Shown here one piece after another: positions 60,641 to 64,000 of a DNA stretch of 64,000 bases. This DNA comes from JAHFTY01 sp964584785 (GTDB lineage: Bacteria > Acidobacteriota > Terriglobia > 20CM-2-55-15), in NCBI GenBank assembly GCA_964584785.1, contig CAZPBY010000007.1, positions 87,350 to 151,349 of the forward strand, in the 5' to 3' direction. The notes beneath the pieces are model-generated. The model was not told where the DNA came from and ran no database searches. It saw only the letters and a list, made by a program, of their open reading frames with translations. Numbering within the stretch: position 1 is the first letter of the stretch; the number at the start of each line of letters is the position of its first letter. The position numbers were made by a program, and so were the translations under genes.

Positions 60641-62487
60641 GATTCCTCCGAACTCAATGCCGCAATGGCGGTGGAGTATTCCTCGAACGGGCCCCGGATC
60701 TGAACGCCCTGCACCATTGGCCGGACCTGTCGGAGGATGTCCTGCGCGATGCGAATTCCTTCCACACGTGCCGCCTCGATACTGTCTGCGCGCCGCATTC
60801 GTTCGAGAATCGTTTCGGGTACGGAGCAGCCGGGGACTTCATTATTGTAGAACTCAGCGATCTTGTAGCTTGCCAGCGGCAGGATGCCAGCGATAACCGG
60901 AATCCTGCAATCTTCCGTTCGCCGAAGGAAGCGTTCGAGAACCTCCGGTTCGAACACGGGTTGTGTGAGAGCAAACTCGGCGCCTGCTTCGATCTTGTAA
61001 TGAAACCGGCTCAACTCCTGATCGTTGTTGACTGCTGCGGGATTGACTCCGACGCCGACGACGAAGGCAGTCGGCTGTCCGATCGATTTGCCGCCGACGT
61101 CCACGCCCTGGTTCAGTCGCGACACCATGTTCGTGAGCCCAATCGAGTCGACATCATAAACCGCCGTCGCGTCGACGTAGTCTCCGATTTGCGGAGGGTC
61201 GCCCGTGATCAACAGCATGTTGCGGAGGCCCAGCGCGTAGGCGCCAAGCAAGTCGGCTTGCATGCCGAGCAGGTTTCGATCGCCGCACGTGTAGTGCGGC
61301 AGGCTCTCGATATCCGTCGACTTCTCCAAAAGCAACGCGAGAGCCAGTGCGCTCATCCTGGCGCTTGCACGCGGTGCGTCAGGGATGTTGATAACGTCGA
61401 CATTCCGTGCCTCCAGGTATTTCGCAGCTTCGATTGCTCGACGGTAGTCGTGGCCTTTCGGTGGAATCATTTCCACCATATGAATGAATTCATGTGTGGC
61501 CAGCTTGCGTCCCATGCGGGACTTTTCCTGGAGGGCGACCGCCGGATACGGACTCGGCTCTGGATGGTCAGAGACCACGGCACCCGAGCGAAACGACTGC
61601 GGCACGGCGGTGCCCGTGCCTGACGAGCGGATCGCGCCGCGCATGGCTTTGACGTGCAGCGGCGTCGTGCCGCAGCAGCCTCCGACCATCCTCACCCCGT
61701 ACTGCACGAATTTTCGGGCGTACGACGCCATGTATTCCGGTGAACATAAATAGAGGTTGCGACCTTCGATGCTCTGAGGCTTTCCCGCATTCGGTTGCAC
61801 GGACAGTTTTTTCGAAGTCACGGCCGCGATTCGTTCGACGGCATCCAGCATCGTTTGAGGACCGACGCTGCAATTCAGTCCAACGACATCGGCGCCCCAT
61901 TCGTCGATCCGTTTGGCAAACACTTCTGGTGGGGTTCCTTCAAGCGAGTTCCCATCCTCCATGATGGTCATCTGAGCGACGAGCGGTTTTTTTGAAACGT
62001 CGCGCACTCCGAGAATTGCAGCGTACATTTCGTTGAGATCTGAAAATGTTTCGAGAATGAGAATGTCAACTTCGCCTTCCAGGAGCGCCTGTGCTTGCTC
62101 TCGAAAGATTCGGCGAGCTTCTTCGATCGACGTTTTCCCCCAGGGTTCGATGCGGATGCCGAGCGGTCCAATCGCTCCCGCCACGTAGACGTTGCCTCCG
62201 GCAGCCTCGCGCGCGATACGAGCTCCCTGCAGATTGATCTCCCGAGCACGGTCGGCAAGACCGTGCGTCATGAGTTTCGTGCGATTGCCGCCGAACGTGT
62301 TCGTTTCGATGACGTCGACGCCCGCCTTGACGTAGTCGAGATGCACATCGCGGACAAGATCGGAATTGGAAACGTTCAATTCATCGAAGCAGCGGCTGAT
62401 GAAAATGCCTCTGCTGTAAAGCATCGTTCCCATTGCGCCATCGCAAACAAGAACACGCTCCTGCAGTGCCGAAAGGAAATCGAGCAT
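60637..62487 (-). CDS. bifunctional homocysteine S-methyltransferase / methylenetetrahydrofolate reductase
   Basis: A 616-residue fusion. N-terminal half: homocysteine methyltransferase barrel starting VLVCDGAMGTMLYSRG, with zinc ligands GLNCSVGPQ and VGGCCGTTP. C-terminal half (about 330-616): MTHFR barrel with HMVEMIPPKGHDY, YTCGDRNLLGMQADLLGAYALG (two adjacent segments) and ITGDPPQIGD. The fusion couples 5-methyl-THF formation to methionine synthesis or S-methylmethionine use. It is divergent from the thiolase gene with a gap of 76 bp. Confidence 0.92.
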   Translation of the reverse strand: MLDFLSALQERVLVCDGAMGTMLYSRGIFISRCFDELNVSNSDLVRDVHLDYVKAGVDVIETNTFGGNRTKLMTHGLADRAREINLQGARIAREAAGGNVYVAGAIGPLGIRIEPWGKTSIEEARRIFREQAQALLEGEVDILILETFSDLNEMYAAILGVRDVSKKPLVAQMTIMEDGNSLEGTPPEVFAKRIDEWGADVVGLNCSVGPQTMLDAVERIAAVTSKKLSVQPNAGKPQSIEGRNLYLCSPEYMASYARKFVQYGVRMVGGCCGTTPLHVKAMRGAIRSSGTGTAVPQSFRSGAVVSDHPEPSPYPAVALQEKSRMGRKLATHEFIHMVEMIPPKGHDYRRAIEAAKYLEARNVDVINIPDAPRASARMSALALALLLEKSTDIESLPHYTCGDRNLLGMQADLLGAYALGLRNMLLITGDPPQIGDYVDATAVYDVDSIGLTNMVSRLNQGVDVGGKSIGQPTAFVVGVGVNPAAVNNDQELSRFHYKIEAGAEFALTQPVFEPEVLERFLRRTEDCRIPVIAGILPLASYKIAEFYNNEVPGCSVPETILERMRRADSIEAARVEGIRIAQDILRQVRPMVQGVQIRGPFEEYSTAIAALSSEES

Positions 62488-62563
62488 AGGTCACGATGTT
62501 AGCATGCGGCTCACAGCGGCCGGCTGCGAGCGTGTGTCATAATGAATGGTTTTTGGAGGTCTC

Positions 62564-63766
62564 ATGAAGGATATCGTCATCGTTGCGGGAAAGCGCACGC
62601 CGATGGGCGAATACGGCGGTGCTTTGAAAGATTTCACCGCCAATGAATTGGGCGCAATCGCTTCAAAGGCGGCGATCATTCAATCGGGTTTCGACACACG
62701 GGATTTCGATCACGCCGTTTTCGGCAATGCGATGCAAACAAGCGCCGATTCCATCTATGGCGCACGTCACGTGGCGCTGCGAGCTGGTCTGCCTATCGAA
62801 CTTCCCGCCCTCACGGTGAATCGATTATGCGGTTCCGGAATTCAATCGATCATTTCCGCGGCCCAGTTGATCGAACTCGGTGAGGCGAATGTGGTTCTTG
62901 CCGGGGGTATGGAGTCGATGAGCCAGGCGCCTCACGTGATCCGCGGAGCCCGATGGGGTCTGCGTCTTGGCGAGGGGAAAATGGAAGACTCCCTGATGGT
63001 GTCGCTGATGGATTCTTACTGCGGTTGCTACATGGCCGTCACCGCGGAGAACCTGGCGAGGAAGTACGGAATCAGCCGCGAAGAGCAGGACGCTTTTGCG
63101 CTTCGCAGCCAGAAGTCGGCGTCTGCCGCGTTAGATGCCGGCAAGTTTAAAGATGAGATCACGCCTGTCGAAATCAAGTCGCGTAAGGGAGTCGAACTCT
63201 TCGATCGCGACGATCATATGCGCCCCGAAACCACGATTGAAGGACTTGCGAAGTTAAGGCCTGCCTTCTCGAAGGACGGATTCGTTACGGCGGGGAATGC
63301 CAGCGGTATCGTGGACGGCGCTGCGGCCGTGGTTGTAACGGCTGCGGACAATGCGAAAAACAAGCCGCTCGGCCGGATTGTGAGTTGGGGAATAACCGGC
63401 GTTCCACCGGAGACGATGGGTATTGGTCCCGTTCCCGCCATCAAGATCGCGCTGGACAAGGCCGGCCTGAAGCTGTCGAACCTCGACCTCATCGAAATCA
63501 ACGAAGCGTTCGCCGCGCAGTATCTGGCGTGCGAGCGCGCGCTTGAATTGGATCGCAATAAAGTCAATGTGAATGGCGGCGCCATTGCGCTGGGGCATCC
63601 TCTGGGTGCGTCCGGCACACGGTTGGCAATGACGCTGCTTTACGAATTGAAGCGCCGCAACAAACGTTACGGCGTTGCATCCGCATGCATCGGCGGTGGA
63701 CAAGGGATCGCGCTGATAGTCGAAGCCATTCAACGGGACCGGAGAATCATGGCTGTTAAAGATTAG
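62564..63766 (+). CDS. acetyl-CoA acetyltransferase (thiolase)
   Basis: A 400-residue thiolase. ATG 62564 follows GGAGG closely and matches the family start KDIVIVAGKRTPMG; the frame is open from ATG 62546. Nucleophile C89 in NRLCGSGIQSI, NEAFAAQ, the His in GGAIALGHPLGASG and the second Cys in ASACIGGGQG are all present. It condenses or cleaves acyl-CoA units; acetoacetyl-CoA thiolase is the most likely activity. Nothing in the neighbours links it to a specific pathway. Confidence 0.92.
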   Translation: MKDIVIVAGKRTPMGEYGGALKDFTANELGAIASKAAIIQSGFDTRDFDHAVFGNAMQTSADSIYGARHVALRAGLPIELPALTVNRLCGSGIQSIISAAQLIELGEANVVLAGGMESMSQAPHVIRGARWGLRLGEGKMEDSLMVSLMDSYCGCYMAVTAENLARKYGISREEQDAFALRSQKSASAALDAGKFKDEITPVEIKSRKGVELFDRDDHMRPETTIEGLAKLRPAFSKDGFVTAGNASGIVDGAAAVVVTAADNAKNKPLGRIVSWGITGVPPETMGIGPVPAIKIALDKAGLKLSNLDLIEINEAFAAQYLACERALELDRNKVNVNGGAIALGHPLGASGTRLAMTLLYELKRRNKRYGVASACIGGGQGIALIVEAIQRDRRIMAVKD

Positions 63767-63864
63767 CGGAACGAATGCGAGCACGAACGGGGACGAGGTC
63801 GCAGCCGGAACCTCGAGAGTGCTCGGTGCTGCTGCGCGGGTTTTCGCGGGTTCTCGAGTGTCCA

Positions 63865-64000
63865 TCAGCGCCCGATCACGTAGACCACGGTGAAGACGAC
63901 GACCCAGACCGCGTCCACGAAGTGCCAATACATGGAGAACACGTCGAGTCGCTCCGTGTGCGCACGCCGCACGCTTCCGCGCAACGCGAGCAAAAAAACG
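63865..64000 (-). CDS. cytochrome c oxidase subunit III, C-terminal fragment at window edge
   Basis: Reading the minus strand from the right edge gives 44 residues ending at TGA 63865. The stretch FSMYWHFVDAVWVVVF is the conserved end of subunit III (the YWHFVDxVW motif), and the final VYVIGR closes a transmembrane helix. The rest of the gene lies beyond the window. It is convergent with the thiolase gene; the 98-bp gap shows no clear terminator. Confidence 0.85.
   Translation of the reverse strand, partial: VFLLALRGSVRRAHTERLDVFSMYWHFVDAVWVVVFTVVYVIGR

Noticed and set aside
63254..63928. 224-residue minus-strand frame at the right end
   Set aside because: Antisense to the thiolase; the real minus-strand gene there is the cytochrome oxidase subunit III fragment in a different frame.

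Overview
The window is a contiguous chromosomal segment of a moderately GC-rich bacterium. It has outer-membrane polysaccharide export genes (SLBB/Wza-like protein, Wzc-like kinase, Wzm/Wzt-like ABC transporter), so it is a diderm. The gene content and the type of lasso-like RiPP operon recall Acidobacteriota, but that assignment is inference from family knowledge; no rRNA or tRNA gene was recognised in the window.

Region 1 (1-7686) is the most unusual part. A minus-strand chain of overlapping genes (7686 down to 2437) encodes a lasso-peptide-like RiPP pathway: a PqqD/RRE protein, an HprK-like kinase, a B2-type leader protease, a second PqqD/RRE protein, a lasso cyclase of the asparagine synthetase family with Ser instead of Cys2, a 53-residue precursor whose start lies inside the 3' end of the cyclase gene, and a PRMT-like methyltransferase with a PqqD-like C-terminal domain. 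Next to it are two 2-oxoglutarate/Fe(II) oxygenases and a B12-type radical SAM enzyme that runs off the left edge. These are candidate tailoring enzymes.

Region 2 (7.8-16.2 kb) is an exopolysaccharide module: O-antigen ligase/polymerase, SLBB export protein, Wzc-like tyrosine autokinase, carbamoyltransferase, WbuB-like glycosyltransferase and a PglC/WcaJ-type phosphoglycosyltransferase. Region 3 (16.2-26.2 kb) is mixed: geranylgeranyl-reductase-like flavoprotein, a zinc-ribbon microprotein, an epimerase, a 102-bp tandem repeat, a frameshifted metallopeptidase/TPR gene, an alpha/beta hydrolase, and an ATPase/unknown/HD-GYP unit behind a probable leaderless promoter.

Region 4 (26.2-50.6 kb) is a large surface-glycan locus: glycosyltransferases, Gfo/Idh oxidoreductase, epimerase, an incomplete GDP-heptose-like set (transaldolase, GmhA, GmhB, HddC-like), cupin, DegT aminotransferase, methyltransferases, an exported tailspike-like beta-helix protein, a Wzm/Wzt ABC exporter, a second carbamoyltransferase, an SGNH hydrolase and a Wzy-like polymerase.

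Region 5 (50.6-56.1 kb) has a structured 600-bp gap, a FecR-domain protein, and an oppositely oriented C39-peptidase ABC exporter with an HlyD partner, a monooxygenase-like protein and a ComEA-like protein. Region 6 (56.4-64 kb) is mostly housekeeping: WecB, a DsbD-N-like protein, a CDP-alcohol phosphatidyltransferase, a DUF512 radical SAM protein ending in a long inverted repeat, cyclophilin, homocysteine methyltransferase/MTHFR, thiolase and the 3' end of cytochrome c oxidase subunit III.
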